A stretch of 52,611 nt of DNA from Purshia tridentata (GCA_003254885.1 QANT01004373.1:1-52611); one strand, 5' to 3'. Counted from the stretch's first letter, positions 33,319-47,228 are shown. Translations and numbers: made by a program. Notes: a model not told the origin generated them from the sequence alone.

Positions 33319-36300
33319 ATGAGCCAAGATGCCATGACGGTTGACCAGTCTTCTCAGCCTCAGCAGCCGAGGACCACCCAAGACCTTCAAACCTTAACCA
33401 CAGGCCCTCTGGCCTCGTCGATTTCCAAGCTCTCAGGCTCATCGCGAGGCATACCTTCGAACCAGGACTTCTATTTCTACCGCAACTTCGACGAATTCAA
33501 GGCCTCGATCGAACGAGTAGCAATGCAATCTCATTCTATGCTCGAATCGATCGGCTCCACGGCGCCTATTTGGGGCAAAGAGATGGCTTTTCCCCAAGAC
33601 CTGGACGACGCATACGATTGGCTGGTTAACGTCAACGACGAGGTTCTTGAGAGGTTTGACGGGTCCGTGGACGAGTTTAAGCGGGTCAGGAAGGAGGAGG
33701 AGGCCAAGCCGCCGCCGATGACTGGGATTTCGGAGTTGGAAAATGGGTTTCAGTTGGTATCTGGGAAGAAGAAGAGGGGGTCGGTAAATGGGAACGATGA
33801 TTCGAGTAGTCTGGTCTCGGCCGTGAAGGTAGCTACCAAGGACAAGAAGACTGTGGGGACAAAGCCCAAGGTACCCTTTCATATACCGTCGATTCGGAGG
33901 CCTCAGGAGGAGTTTAACATTCTGGTTAACAATACAAACAATGCATTCGAGCATGTTTGGTTGCAGAGAAGTGATGATGGTCAGCGTTTTCTTCATCCCC
34001 TAGTAAGTCATAAATTGCTCTCTTTATGCTTTCGAACATGTAAAATAATACTTTTTTTTTGTTGTAACGGGGTTTTGGATTCATTCTTGAGACTATGGTG
34101 TCAATAATTTGGGACTATGCTATCAAATAATGGTTTTTAAGGGAGAAATATTTTCTTGATTATGTGTGAAGCTATGGACCTATGGGGTTCTCCGCACCTA
34201 GTTTATCATGGTATGTGCCCTTAGTTTTAAAATTCAATAGGGATGGAACCTTGGGAATAATATAAATGTAAGTCACAAGTATTTCAGACATTTCTCATCA
34301 TGATAACTTATGGGGTCTGCCAAAATGATGGTTGGTGTTAAATTTTGAAGGATACTAGTTTGGAAAATGTTGAAAATCGAATATCATTGTTAATTCATCC
34401 ACTTTTGAGTTGGTAGCAACTTGGGTGCTTGGTTAACTCTTGCAGTTATTTTTTACATGGTGTCACTTTAGGTAAAGCCCAGAGGATGCGATTTATATTA
34501 CTCTTTTATAGTGGGTTGTTCAAGCACCATTGTATGTATTTTCAAATGAACATAAACTATTTAAGTGTCCTTAAAGGAGTATATAAACAGATTTATTCAA
34601 CCAATTTTTTTATTTTATATTTCTGTAATTATTTAGACTATTAGTTGTTTGCATAGGCTTTGTTTGAAAAAAAAATTCCTAGCTTAGAAAAAACCAAAAA
34701 AAAAAACACATTTAAAAGTTAAAAAAAGTAAAATTATAAAAAAAAAAAAAAAAAAAAACACATTTAAAAGTTAAAAAAAGTAAAATTATAATCTTTAATA
34801 GAAGCTCAAGCTAATTTTGCTTGTACGCATGGTTTCTGCTGTTATTGTTATATATCCTATTATATTAGCCAATGTCAAAATATATTTATTTTATAAGGAT
34901 TGCATCTTACATACAATTAAGGTAAAAATGGGAAATGATAAAAAGGAGCACATGTTGTGCACTGGTGTATAGTATCTAACTTTCAGGCCCGCGTCAATTA
35001 GTAAGTTAAATTTGATTAATTCTTTAACCAAATGATAGTGCGATATGTCTTTACTACATACTTGTGCGTAACTAAGAAACCACATGTACATTAGCTAACA
35101 TATGCTGAAGCAAAATCTTGGCCTGAAGGATAACAGTGGAAAGCAAGTAGCTGTGTCCATAAGGAAAGGACTATTGTTTTATCAAGGGGATATAATGAAG
35201 ATTTTGGAATTTGAAGCTTGTATTTGCTATAGAATAAGGTTTTATGACCGCAAACTGGTGCATCTGAGCATAGTGGTTGTGGTGTTGGTCTTCTGGGCAA
35301 TAGAAGCATTCAGTTATGTACTAGATGCTATTTTGCCCATTTCTTTGGTTGGCTTTTAATCTAGGTTTACTGCATGGATCTGTTCTTTTGGTCATAGATT
35401 TGATGAGCATTATCAAAACTATATGTACTTGTTGATATAGTTGTGTTTCAAGGGTTTTATGATTTGATGTATGTACATTATGATCAGAAGTGAAGTGATG
35501 GATTCTTTTTTTTTTAAAAAATAAATTTCCTTTGCTTATTTGATGTTGGAACTTTTATCCCTTGATGTTGTTCATTATTTATCTTTACCTTTCATGATAT
35601 ATTAGGTTTTTTAATAAATGTGAAAAAAATATTCCTTTAATTTTCTAATTATTGCTTAAATGAATAAAGGAGAAGCTTTCTGTTCTGGATTTTGTCGACA
35701 ATGATATCGGTGATGCTGAGCCTGTAAAACCACCCTTGTTAGAGTCTACCCCATTCAAGCTTGTGGAGGAGGTCAAAGATCTGAAGGAACTGGCAGCTAA
35801 ATTGCGTAGTGTTAAGGAATTTGCGGTAAGATTTAAGTGCTTTTTTTTATTTACATTAGATCTATATTACATGCTCAATTTTACTATATTAGTTTTATCA
35901 TCGTGGATGGACTGTACAAAAGTTATTGATATTTGGGGAAGTTTGTTGCACTTGCGTTACCATGATAAGGGGGACTTGATGTTTATATCATCATATATTG
36001 CAAAGTCATGTCTCTTTTGAGTTTAGAAATTAGTATTTTATTCCCAGTCAATTATACTAAAAAAGAGATTATATTCCTCGCCATCTCGCAGAAATTATAC
36101 TTGTTTCTAATATATTATTTTCCTTTCCCTCTAATTGTTAACTTTGTTGGAGGTGCAATGTTAATTTTCAAAAGTATGAGTGCATGGTGCAACAGATAAA
36201 TAAGATGAAATAAAGGAAACCCTTGCAGATAAGAAGGTATCTGGGGAGTGGAAATAGGTGCATTTGATGTCACATTGATTAATATTATCACACCAATAGA

Positions 36301-39300
36301 AAATAGAGAGCAAAACTGAGCTAGATGGTAGGAATAGAATCTGATAAAGCTAGCATAGTTGAGGTATGGTAGCTGGTCTAAATAAAAGCAATACTATAGG
36401 ATAACCATGGATTTGATATGGCATAAACACTAAAATAATTTAGCTCTTGAGTTTGTCTTTCAAATATTGCATAATTTGGTAGAAGAGTTATGGAAATATT
36501 ATGGATGAAATAATTTGCAGAACAAATCAATTTCATTGTATGGTTGCTGGATACCTATGGACTAAGGCCAATTGAAAATGAACCATAGGATAAACACAGA
36601 TCTTTGCAAAACTAGAACTGTGCGTACAAATCTCAAGAACCTCTTGGTTCAGCGTTTCCTGTTTTGAGCAGGGCAGGTTGTTTCCATGTATTGTTTGTAC
36701 ATGAACTTGTGTACAAGTGTTATTGCCTTGTCCAGACTAAAATTCCAGGGATAATAATCACGTGCTGCCTGAGAGGTTCCTGGTAATTGGTTTTGTAGCG
36801 ATCTGAAGGTTTGAAATTTCTGTAATCATAGTTATGTTCTGCTTGGGAGGTGCTGGTAATTGGTGCTCAACACTTTTTGTCAACTTACCTTGATATATAG
36901 TTAAAAATTAGCAAGCAAACTTTAGGCGATATAATTTAGCCACGAAAGCATCTTTTTTTTTTTTAAGCAAATCAAGTACATACAATGTTTTTTGGTTGTT
37001 GGATTTTGTGATTGCACCTGTATTCCTTCTGGAAAATGTTTGCATTTGCTTAAAGTAGATGCTTGGAGGTCCAGTTGGGCAAACCATGCAAATCCCGCAT
37101 TTTAACCTATATTATAAAATGAAAAGTCCTCAGTTTCTGTTATGGGGAAATTATCTCATCTGGGTGATTGAGTTGGCTTTTGCAGTAGCTCAAGATTTTG
37201 ATGCCTTAAAATGCCTCTTGAGATGTTTTCTGGTTGTATTTCTCCATCTTACCCTTGACTCAAAAATGGTTTAGGGATATCATGTTGTTACCCAAAAACA
37301 TTTGTGTGGTTTGTGGATGACTACGTGCATCTATGTGAACCTAGGGATTTAAAATGACTTGGAGATAACATGATATATTCAAAATGATAGTTGACTGTGG
37401 GGTAATTTCCTTCCCAGACTCTGGCATGGGTTTCCTTAAGTGGTCGGGGCTCAGGAAGTTACTTTTGAAGTAAGGATGAGGTAATAAAGTGGAAAGGAAA
37501 TGCTTGTTTTCAAGTGAGTGACCCAATACTTAGCTGTGAATTATGTAAAATTGATTTCTACGCTAGAATAGATCACATTAGCATTTGTTATTGACAGTGT
37601 ATTCATTCAAACTGCTTGTTCTCAAGATGGTTATTTGTTTTTTTTTCTTTATAGTGAAGTTCGTTCTTTGTTTTGTGTTCACATGCAATTATGAAATCTG
37701 TAAAAACCACAGATCTATTGTTATACCTATTTGTTTCTTTCTGCTTAACCTTTCTTATGTATTGTTAGGAACTTCTCTTTTCATAAATTTTTTCTTATTA
37801 ATAATACACTATATATATTTATCTCATTCTCGTTGGGTTGTTCTTTAAGTTGTTCATGAAGTTGATTTCTTTTAGCCTTTTTCCTAACATTTTTTTTTAT
37901 GCTCTGGTGGTTTTCTACATACTTGAGTTCTTCACTAGTTTTATTCAGTGGTGGGCTACATCTGATTAAGTTGGCATTTCAAAGTTTCTTTTATATTTCA
38001 TTTTACTTAAAAACATTCCATTCATTTCACTTAAAAACATTCCATTCATTTCCATGTATTTTAGCTTCCATCTTCTGCTGCGTAGGTTGACTTGGAACAC
38101 AATCAATATCGATCCTTCCAAGGAATTACTTGCTTGATGCAAATTTCTACTAGAACTGAAGATTTTATAGTAGATACTTTGAAGCTTAGAATTCATGTTG
38201 GCCCATATCTTAGGGAAGTTTTCAAGGACCCTTCCAAGAAAAAGGTTTGTTTCATGAACGTCTACATTTTTTGTTTTGTAATATAGAACTGCATTTTTCA
38301 GATAATTAATCTTAAAATTCATTAGGTGATGCATGGAGCAGATAAAGACATTGTGTGGCTTCAACGTGATTTTGGCATTTATATCTGCAATATGTTCGAC
38401 ACTGGCCAGGTGCTGTACCTTGAAACCCTTGAACAAATGTATTTCCTTTATTATTTACATTTGTAAAGGAATATGTGATTCATTTTTCCTTGATTTGGAA
38501 GAAGTAGTTCCAGAGAATATACTCTATGTTCATGTATTTTTCCTTGCTTGAAATGCCTTTTACTTCTTATAACGTGCTTCTGATCAAAGAGGATGAATTT
38601 GTTTTAATCCTCAGGCTTCAAGGGTATTGAAAATGGAGAGAAATAGTTTGGAATATCTTTTGAATAACTTATGTGGCGTTACTGCTAACAAAGAGTAAGT
38701 GATTTATATTAATTTAATTCTTTTAATTCTATTATTATTATTATTATTTTTTTTTTTCCCCCAATAAGTTCCCTTGTTACTGTGTTGACTTTGGGTACTG
38801 TTTATCCTGCTCATATTCTTCAAGCTTGACCAGTGAACTCTTTGTAGATACCAAAATGCAGACTGGAGATTACGCCCTCTTCCTGAGGAGATGGTCAGGT
38901 AAAATATTCATTGTTCACTTGCACAATGTTTTAGTTCGTGCAACCTTAATTTTGTGCCTAGAGGGTGATTTGCAGCTCAAGATTCCCAAATCTAGTTAGC
39001 TGATATTCTTGTAATTTTTTCTAATAATATTATTTTAACTGTTTTTTTTTTTTTGGGGGGGGGGGGTGGTGGTTTGGGTTTAATATGATGTTACCTAATA
39101 CTTATTTAGGTGGTTCTTGTTTTTATTTATGAAAAACATTGCATTCTCATAATCCTTCCTTTTATAGTATTTAACCTCTGCTAATATCTAAAGCATTTCT
39201 TATCTTGACAGATACGCCAGAGAAGATACGCACTACCTGTTGTATATATATGATTTAATGAGAACAAAGTTATCTTCAATGCCAAAGGAGTCTGATAACT

Positions 39301-42300
39301 CTGACGCTCCTGTAGTAGAGGTATATTCTATATGATGACCACATGCTGCTTCTCTACTTTGCAGAAATTTTTAGTTCTTTTTTGTTATGTACATTGTTCA
39401 TGCTTTTATGCATTGTAATATTTTGCATCTGGTGGCTAGTTTTGGTTGATGGTATATGTATGATTGTATTTTTCTCCTTTTCCTTTAGAGTGCTCACTGT
39501 TACTTAAAGAATGATTTGTCTCCAAGTTCATGTATTAGGTTTTGCTTTTATGTGATTGATTTTTTCATTATTAAATTTTCATAGTTTTGGTGGTTAATAG
39601 TTATGTTTCTTAGTGTTTTAACTCTTGGAGATGTTGGCCATACAGATGTTGAAATCTATTTGCTTTGATATCAATGCTTGTTGAATCTTGTCAAATTTAA
39701 TTTCATTAGTCTTTCAGTATAAGCTGATGAGCAGTGCACATAAGCTCGTGAAATGCATCGGTGTCTTCGTAATGAAGATGCCCCATGATTGTTTCTTGTT
39801 TTGAGAAACATTAATGAAAAGAAATTGTTCAAACTTAGCTAAAAACTGTGTTTTTTTTTTTTCCTGTTTCTCTTTTTTATTTTTTTGTATTAAATGTTAT
39901 GGACTGGATTGAATTGGAAAAGGGAAATATTTGTACAAGTTATAACTTTTGTCACCTTTGTGGAAATGTTTACATGTTGAGAGTAAAAATTCAGAATAAG
40001 TGTGTCCATTTTTGTATGGCATATTCATTTCGAGGTATGCTCATGGGTTATGTGCGTCCAAGTTATAAAGGCTATATAAAAAGAGAGCGTGTTGCCCAAA
40101 AAATGTGGAAAAGAGACTGATAATGACTTAGTAGTGAGGTTGACCTTGGGGTTTAGCTTGAGGTAATTGACTAAAGCTTCCTTCTTTGTCTTGGTTTTAT
40201 AGAGATGGGCTGGGGTAGACATTGTGAACTTTTGCTCCTATATTTGTATAAACGGACAAATTTTCATGTAGATAACCTTCCAATCTTTTCTGAGCCAAGT
40301 TTTCTTCCATATCAAGTACCAATGTCTTCATGAAAAATGAGTTGAGACAGAGTTTTGTTTCATATCAAGTAAAATTGTCTTCATGGAAAATTAGTTGATT
40401 CAGCTTAGATAACGGTTCTCTCAGTTGTTTTCTCTTTTACATCGTCTTCCATTTACTATTTAGCAATTTTATTTAAGAATCTTGTTTCTTCCAGGTTTAC
40501 AAGCGCAGTTACGATATATGCATGCATCTGTATGAGAAAGAGCTTTTGACGGAAAGTTCCTATCTCCATATATATGGGTATGCTTCGGTCTATTTCATTT
40601 AAAAATGCACGTCATCTGCATGAGCTTGTTAATCCTATGTTTTATCATTCTTTCTCTCTTCTTTTGTTTTTTGTTTTTCCTTTTTTGGGTAAGTTTTTGG
40701 TCTTGGACATGGCTCCTATCCAATACACCTATTCCCTCAATTCCTCCCAGTGCATGCTTGAATGAATGGCACAGCATTTATCTTCTGAATTATTGGTCGA
40801 TTATATGCCTTGGACTTTGTTAACATTAGACTAGAGTTTGTTTTAACTGAGTCCTTTCTATTTTGGTTTGGGATGCCACCTCCGAATTCCAGTGGGCTTA
40901 CATGTTTTCCAATTTCTGTTTTCTGCACCACCACCACCCAGTACCAATGATTCCATTGTGAAAACACAGGTATATCCCCCTTAAAGCCCAAAACACTCTT
41001 GCCCTCATTCCCAATTCAATTTTATAATCCAAACAGATGAAAATCGCCTAAACAGAAACACTTTGTAACTTAACATCCAACCTCAAGTTGTGAGGTAGTC
41101 TTCACGGATTGAACCTTTACATTCCCAATTAACAAAACCATATTTGTAAAAACCCCAACAACCCAATAAGTTATGTAAGTCCAACCATGGTCCACATCTA
41201 GGATCTTAATTCCATTGCAGCTGTCAAGTGTGTCCATCAAACTAGTTGATTACCAATAAGTGGTTGCAGTTTCTGACTTCTGAGAGAACAGTGTTGTGAA
41301 TAAAAATTTAATATAGTTTAATTTGTTAGAGATTGCCGATGATGACTAGATCAGTCAGGGAGATTGCCGATGATGACTAGAGATTACCTAAACCCTAATG
41401 GTTTCTGATTATCTAATTATTATATTTAAATATAGACCTAAAAAGTGGATGGTTCATATCGTTGAGATACTATTGGAGTGGGCCTCATGAGGGATCCCTT
41501 AATGGAAGGGACCTGATGTTATGTATATATTATAATTACTTAATCTATTTATTTTCTATTTTGGTGCAGGTTGCAAGGTGCTGGTTTCAATTCTCAGCAG
41601 CTCGCCATTGTTTCTGTAAGTTGCTTCCAAATTTCTTTTTACATCACTAAGTGGTTGGTATTCACCTGATGATTGTTAACATTGAAGATATCAATGGAAA
41701 GCTTTTTCAATACGATTCACATGGGAAGACTATTTAATAGTATTTATGAATGTTAGAATGATGGGATGAAGGGCAAATTTTAAATGCTTTTCCAGAGTCA
41801 TGGCTTGATAATTTATTGTTTTCTTTTTTAGCTATATAATAGATATTAAATGTCATACGAGGCACTCTACTGTTAGTTTATTATTGAGTAATGTTTAATG
41901 TAAATGATCATAAATGTCCACTTATTTTAATTCTCTGTTAAATGGTTTTCAGGGTCTTTGTGAGTGGCGGGATGTTGTTGCCCGGGTAGAGGATGAAAGT
42001 ACTGGTTATATATTGCCAAACAAAACTCTTCTTGAAATTGGTAATGAGAAACTTGTGCAAAATTCTATCCTCTTTAAGCTCAATCTACATTATTTTTTGA
42101 ACAGCGTACGGTAGACGTTTGACTTATTTACCTTTTGTTAAATTCTTTTTTTTGTTTTTTCTCTGGTAAAAGCTAAACAGATGCCTCTCAGTACTAGCAA
42201 GTTAAGGAGATTGGTGAAATCAAAGCACCCATACATTGAGCGTAATCTTGCTTCCGTTGTTAACATCATTAAAAGTTCTTTGCAAAATGCTGCCTTTTTT

Positions 42301-44172
42301 GAGGATGCTGCTGAACATCTGAAGGTGGGACGTGTGGTAATGGTAAGTCCTATGTGATACTAGTCTGATGGTCATGGTCATGGTGATTAAGCATTCTTGT
42401 TTGCCTTTTTGTATGAGCCTTGCTTGGATTGGAGAGCTGTAAGTTTTTGGATCATAACACAAGCCATCCCTCCTATGGGGGTGCAAATAAATTATAACCT
42501 ATGCATGTTTTTGAGAGAAAACTGTTAGTTTTTTTTTTTTTTTTTTGGTAGGGAATTTAGCTGCACAGTAAGAAGTGGAACATTTTAAGGTCATTGTATA
42601 CATTTTAAAGAATTGCTCTGTTATAAGATGATTTGAACAAATAATGAGGCCTATTTTGCCATTACCCACCAAGATATAGTCAAGTTAATAGTTTATACCA
42701 GAAAACTTGTATAATTGTTGAATCTGATCAGATCTGTGGAATGTGGCTGTGCATTTTGAGAAACTTTATGATATAAAGAAATATTGGATGCCGTCAGTGC
42801 TCATTAGTTTCTTCAAATGAATGTTACATCTATAATATGCATTATTTTTCCTCTGTTTGACTACTGGCATAGAGATCATCCCTCAGATGTTTGTTAATGA
42901 CTTTATTTCTTACTCTTTAGTTTTGGTAACAGTATATCTTTCTTTTTGCAGGCATCTGAAGAAAACAATATAGTGATCAATGACGGATCTGAAGTCTTCT
43001 CACCTAATTCAATTAATGGTGATGTATCTGAAGTTTCACCCACTTCTCCGCAGCATGAAAAGGAATTTACATTGCTTGGATCTGGCGCTACCGAAGTTGG
43101 AAGAGATGCAAAGGAAGGCTCTTTTGAGCATCCTGGTGAAAATGGGAAGGGAAAGATTGAATGTGAAAGTAAAATTATTGTTGCAGGGCAAACCAGAGAA
43201 CCCTGTGGCAATGCGTATTTATTGGATTCAGCAAAGGTTTTTAAATCATTGTCTTCTTTTGGATGTTTATGTTTTGGTTTCTTGCTTTTGAGCCTTTTTT
43301 AAAATGATCGTCTATTTCTGTTGTAGGTAGGAGCAAGTGTTCAGGTGCAAAAGAAGCCTAGCAGTGCCTTTAGTGCAATGTTGGGGAGTGCAGTTCCAAA
43401 AAGAAAGTTTGTTGCTGATAAAAAGGTCAGTGACCACCCATTTAAATCTGAATCATATATTGTTAGTGCAATTTGTATTTGCACAGCTTTATTTTCACGT
43501 ATTCTTCTTTAGTAACTTGTATATTTGGTAACATTTGTGCTACTTGATCGTCTTTCTCAGGACAAGGAAGATAATAAGTTGGAGCAAATTAGAGCTTCAG
43601 TGAACTTCCCTTTCCACTCATTTTCAGGCAGGAGTGAGCAATCAAAACCAATCATGGAAGCACCGGCTACAAGTTCCGAAATTCCCCATTCTGAAGGGCC
43701 TGCTACCATATCACCTGCCAGGTCAAATGTAGATGATATCATTACATTGGAAAATGATTCAGATGTAGGTGAACCAATAGATGGCGACTCAGAAACAACC
43801 AGAAAGGAACACAATGACAATAGAGAAGATGAACCAATGTCTCTCTCTGAATTGTCCTCAAGCTTCAACAAATGTTTCAAGTCATTTAATGAAAATAGGA
43901 AAGCTAGAGAAGTAGATAAATCCAAGGAGTCCGGTGGCTTGCAGGTGAAGCCTTTTGACTATGAAGCAGCAAGAAGGCAGGTCGTATTTGGAGGCAAGCC
44001 GGCCAAAGAGGCGGGAGCTGGGGGAGAAGGTGCAAGGAGCCTGGGTGTGGGGGGTAAGAAAAAAGCCTCAGCTGGTGTAGTCGCAAACGATGACGGTTCA
44101 AAAGAATTTCCTCAAGGTAGACGACGTCAAGCTTTTCCAGCTACTGGAAATAGAAGTGCAACATTTCGCTAA
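33319..44172 (+). CDS. RRP6L2: RRP6-like exosome 3'-5' exoribonuclease
   Basis: Fourteen exons: 33319-34002, 35670-35825, 38086-38244, 38326-38409, 38615-38694, 38848-38898, 39212-39320, 40495-40577, 41570-41615, 41953-42040, 42173-42342, 42952-43236, 43327-43425, 43561-44172; 901 residues. Order: N-terminal PMC2NT-like region (about 25-125), DEDD-Y nuclease, HRDC domain (about 485-560), long acidic then basic tail. Catalytic residues are all present: D282 and E284 (VDLEHN), D341 ([11 protein letters not shown]), Y406 and D410 ([10 protein letters not shown]); their spacing matches yeast Rrp6. The enzyme trims rRNA, snoRNA and aberrant transcripts with the nuclear exosome. The symbol reflects similarity to Arabidopsis RRP6L2 (nucleolar), with a similar length; RRP6L1 cannot be fully excluded. 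The tail includes KRKFVADKK, a possible nuclear signal. Confidence 0.94.
34706..34792 (+). repeat. 52-bp tandem duplication in RRP6-like intron 1
   Basis: ACACATTTAAAAGTTAAAAA begins at 34706 and again at 34758, followed each time by AAGTAAAATTATAA. The copies are separated by a long A-run, so slippage is likely. Confidence 0.9.
38005..38052 (+). repeat. Perfect 24-bp duplication before exon 3
   Basis: ACTTAAAAACATTCCATTCA followed by TTTC occurs at 38005-38028 and, identically, at 38029-38052. The second copy ends 33 bp before the AG of exon 3, in the region where a branch point would lie. Confidence 0.9.
39043..39066 (+). repeat. Poly-T/poly-G junction in RRP6-like intron 6
   Basis: About a dozen T followed by about a dozen G. 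Such runs are prone to length error in sequencing and assembly. Confidence 0.8.
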
Positions 44173-45326
44173 GTTTCTGGCACAGATTTGTTCTGTATAA
44201 CAGAAACGACATAATGTTTTAATTGCCAAAAGAAATCTATTAAAACAAAAAAATAAAAGCAAAAAGTATTTAACATAGAGTCTTTAAAGTTCTAAGGTTA
44301 TTTCGGTAAAAAACTCAACTGGAAAGTAGAAATTGAGTTGGTTTGGAAAAGTCGTACTACACTGCCCTATTGACATGATTGGAAAATCCCAGGTTCCTTG
44401 TTTTTCACGTGGTGTTGCCTTAAACACTTCAAATTGATTTAAACCGTGGTCCTTGTAACCTCGGTTTATATGAATAACGAAAAAAATAAAATAAAAAAGG
44501 GCTCATTTAGTTTTTGGTTTTTATTTCTACACTTTAATGATCTAAAACTTACTTTGCCAGAAAAAAAAAAAAAAAGAAGAAGAAAGTTAATGATCTAAAA
44601 GTTTAGTTTTAAGACTTTTAATAGTCTAAAAGTCTAATTTTAAGTGGATTCCGCTTATTTAAGATGGTACTATTGATATTTTTCATCAAATTCAATCCAC
44701 TCATATAAATTTAATGATTTATGATTTGCACCCTTTCTAAAGGCAGCAACATTACGCTTTCTAAAGGCAATAACAGCAACAACACATTTTCTAAAAGCTG
44801 AGAAGCTAATTTTGTTTTAAGTTTGCATTGTTTAACTAATTAAATCTACAAATTCTTTTTATATTTATAAGAAATTAAAAACAATTTCAAATAGTTGTCT
44901 TTTTTTTCAAAATTTTGTTTCATGCATTTTCCTTCATTTCTTCCTTTCCTCTCCTCCAATGTTCCTTTCTTCATATATTCTCCCCCTATTTTTTGTCTTT
45001 ACCTTTAATAAAAATTGGTAATGTCATCAAACAAGTCCTAAGCAAACTAAACGAATTACAATTCTCAAGTTAAATACAACTCATCCCAAAATAGCTATTT
45101 AAAAAAAGAAAAGAAAAAAGCAATATGAAACTACCAAACTAACTAAGAATTTGGAATTCTTTGGGACCTGCTAATTGTTTTTTAGTTACATTGGAGGAAA
45201 CTCTGGATTCATCTTAATCCTAATTCTAATCCATTAATCCACACCCACTCATCCTCACTACTTGAGTTAAGCCCTTTAATTTTGTTCCATAAAAACATGC
45301 ACTAGCTAAAATAACTCACCCGCTTA
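44173..45326. other. Spacer after the RRP6-like gene
   Basis: Contains the 3' UTR and AT-rich spacer with duplicated CTTTCTAAAGGCA words near 44,735 and 44,757. No gene seen. Confidence 0.5.
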
Positions 45327-45712
45327 GAGCAACTTCAACAAGCTTACGGCTTACCTATATTCTAGCTAAATTTGTGTCAAAAAGGTTAGAATTTATTTTA
45401 GCTAACTAATCTTAAATCTTACTCCAGCAATGTTCTTTATTTTAGCTAATATTCATATTTAATTATTTAGTTAAATTTGATATTATGACTAATGAGACAA
45501 ATTTATACCGTTGCAATTAAAGGATTAAAATTTGTGTTAGGTGGTTTACTTTGGCTATAACTATTTTCTCTCTCCTCTTACCCAAATCTACCTAATTAAA
45601 AAGTAAATCTTAAATTAGCTAACTGGATAGCTAATCAGTTGGAGAATGATTTTAGAAGAGAATCAGCTAATATAGCTAGGGAAAGAGATAAATAAGCTGT
45701 TGGGAGATGCTC
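45327..45712. mobile_element. PIF/Harbinger-type (Tourist-like) MITE
   Basis: A 386-bp element with ends GAGCAACTTCAACAAGCTTA and, in reverse, GAGCATCTCCCAACAGCTTA. It is flanked on both sides by TTA (45324-45326 and 45713-45715), the target site and 3-bp duplication of PIF/Harbinger elements. The interior is rich in TAGCTAA words. Non-coding. Confidence 0.85.
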
Positions 45713-45926
45713 TTAGTAGCCTAATATGGTCAGTAATGTACTGGCCCAATAGTAGCCCATAATGCCTAACTGGTAATCAAACCAATGTTATTGGCACCAA
45801 ATTACATTAATTCACTGGACAATTTAAACCAAAATAGTGATGAAATGGAGCTATAGGCATAAAAAAAAGTTGAAAAATAATTTACTGCAATGGAAGTGCG
45901 AATTCATCAAAGTGCATGAACCATTG

Positions 45927-46190
45927 GGCCTCGTTTGATGCACAGGATAAGATTAAATATGATAAATGGCTAAAATATTTATGTGCATTCAAGGAGAACA
46001 TGGGAAGAAGATGAATTATTTAATCCCACCATTTTTGGGGAGATTGAAAGAAATAAGTTTCCCCTCTTTTATGATTAATCCATCTTAATACATATTATTT
46101 TAAGTTTGAAACTTCTTTTTTGAATATAAATGAATTTAGTCATTTATTTTATCCAATCATATCATATACATCCAACAAGACTTTAGTGTC
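45927..46190. mobile_element. Possible hAT-like MITE
   Basis: Left end GGGCCTCGTTTGATGCACAG and the reverse of the right end (AAAGTCTTGTTGGATGTATA) are loosely similar, and both continue to GGATAA...ATAAATG. The match is imperfect and no target-site duplication was fixed. Confidence 0.4.
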
Positions 46191-47077
46191 TTTTAGCCTA
46201 AAAGTAACATCTATTTCTATACAAGTTATAAAGTAAGAGTGAGCACAAATTGGGTTGATTCAATTTTAGGCCTAACCTCCACACATCACATGGAACTTAG
46301 ATAGGCCGGTCTAAGGATTTAGGATGCCCTAAGCAAGATTAAAATTGAAGCCCTTTGCCCATATAATAACTAAAATGTTTGTTAAACAAAAGAATCAATA
46401 ACAAGTGATTTCTATCTTGATAACGTTAAATTTAGCCTATTGTTAACCTCTAGTACACCTATTGTTAAAATGTAACAATAAGGTAACATTTGTAACATCT
46501 AGGTCACATAGCTTATAGTTTAGTTTCAATTTGTATTTTTTTTAGTTTATTTGTTTTGAATTTTCTTCTTTCAAATTCTCTTAGTTTTTTTTTTTTATAT
46601 ATAAAACTTATATTTGTCCAAAGTGTAGTGTAAACATATGTGCAATTACATTTTCAATTTGGTGCTTGCTGAAGTTGTTTTGAGTAGATTGAGTTTGTAT
46701 TAGTTTTAGTTTTTTATTCTGAGTAGTTTGGGTTTATGGTAATTTATTTGTTTTTTCTCAGCCCAAAATTGAAGAAAGTGGTTAAGTAAGTACACACTTG
46801 GTATTTTTTATATTTTATGTGTTGTGTTTTGTTCTTTTGGTAGCCCCTCTATCTTGGGCCTTCTAGAATGTTACATACAAGTTAAATTTAATTGCAAACG
46901 TAATTATAGTTAAGTTTTTAACTTATTAGTATCTTTTAAAGTTAAATTTTTTCGCCAAGCAATGCGAAACACATGGATTTTCAGACCTGAGTTGGCTGAG
47001 TCAATATCCAAATTCATGAAATATTAATATGTTTATATGGGCAATTTGGTCCTTTCACAGTTAGGCTTCCCAACAGA
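46191..47077. other. Intergenic, no gene recognised
   Basis: AT-rich spacer. Nothing with coding or RNA character was seen before the cysteine oxidase promoter. Confidence 0.5.
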
Positions 47078-47088
47078 AAACCAGGGGT
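47078..47088 (+). promoter_or_regulatory. HRPE-like site, distal
   Basis: AAACCAGGGGT matches 10 of 11 positions of the hypoxia-responsive promoter element consensus AAACCA(G/C)(G/C)(G/A)GC, bound by group VII ERF factors. It lies about 180 bp upstream of the TATA box of the cysteine oxidase gene. Confidence 0.55.
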
Positions 47089-47217
47089 TGGACAACCGCC
47101 AGTTTCAACTCAATCTATGGGGGGAACCGCACAAACCTTGTTACTGCTTTTTCAGAGTTTCCTTTGTTTCGTAAACTGTTTTGGACGAAGGAACTTTCCC
47201 TCTTAAATGTGGGTGTG

Positions 47218-47228
47218 GCCCCTGGTTT
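47218..47228 (-). promoter_or_regulatory. HRPE site, proximal, perfect match
   Basis: Read on the minus strand, AAACCAGGGGC fits the 11-position hypoxia-responsive promoter element consensus exactly. It is 29 bp upstream of the TATA box, within the core promoter. The element works in either orientation in known targets, as far as I recall. Confidence 0.7.

Noticed and set aside
33439..33996. Long minus-strand frame over RRP6-like exon 1
   Set aside because: The plus strand carries a clear RRP6 N terminus there; the antisense frame has no recognisable motif.
39725..39800. C/D-box snoRNA or hammerhead ribozyme
   Set aside because: No CUGA D box at the right distance and no terminal stem; for the ribozyme, stem II pairs poorly and no cleavage-site stem is evident. 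Kept only as a weak finding.
43557..43925. 122-codon minus-strand frame over the RRP6-like last exon
   Set aside because: Antisense shadow of an acidic, Ser-rich coding exon.
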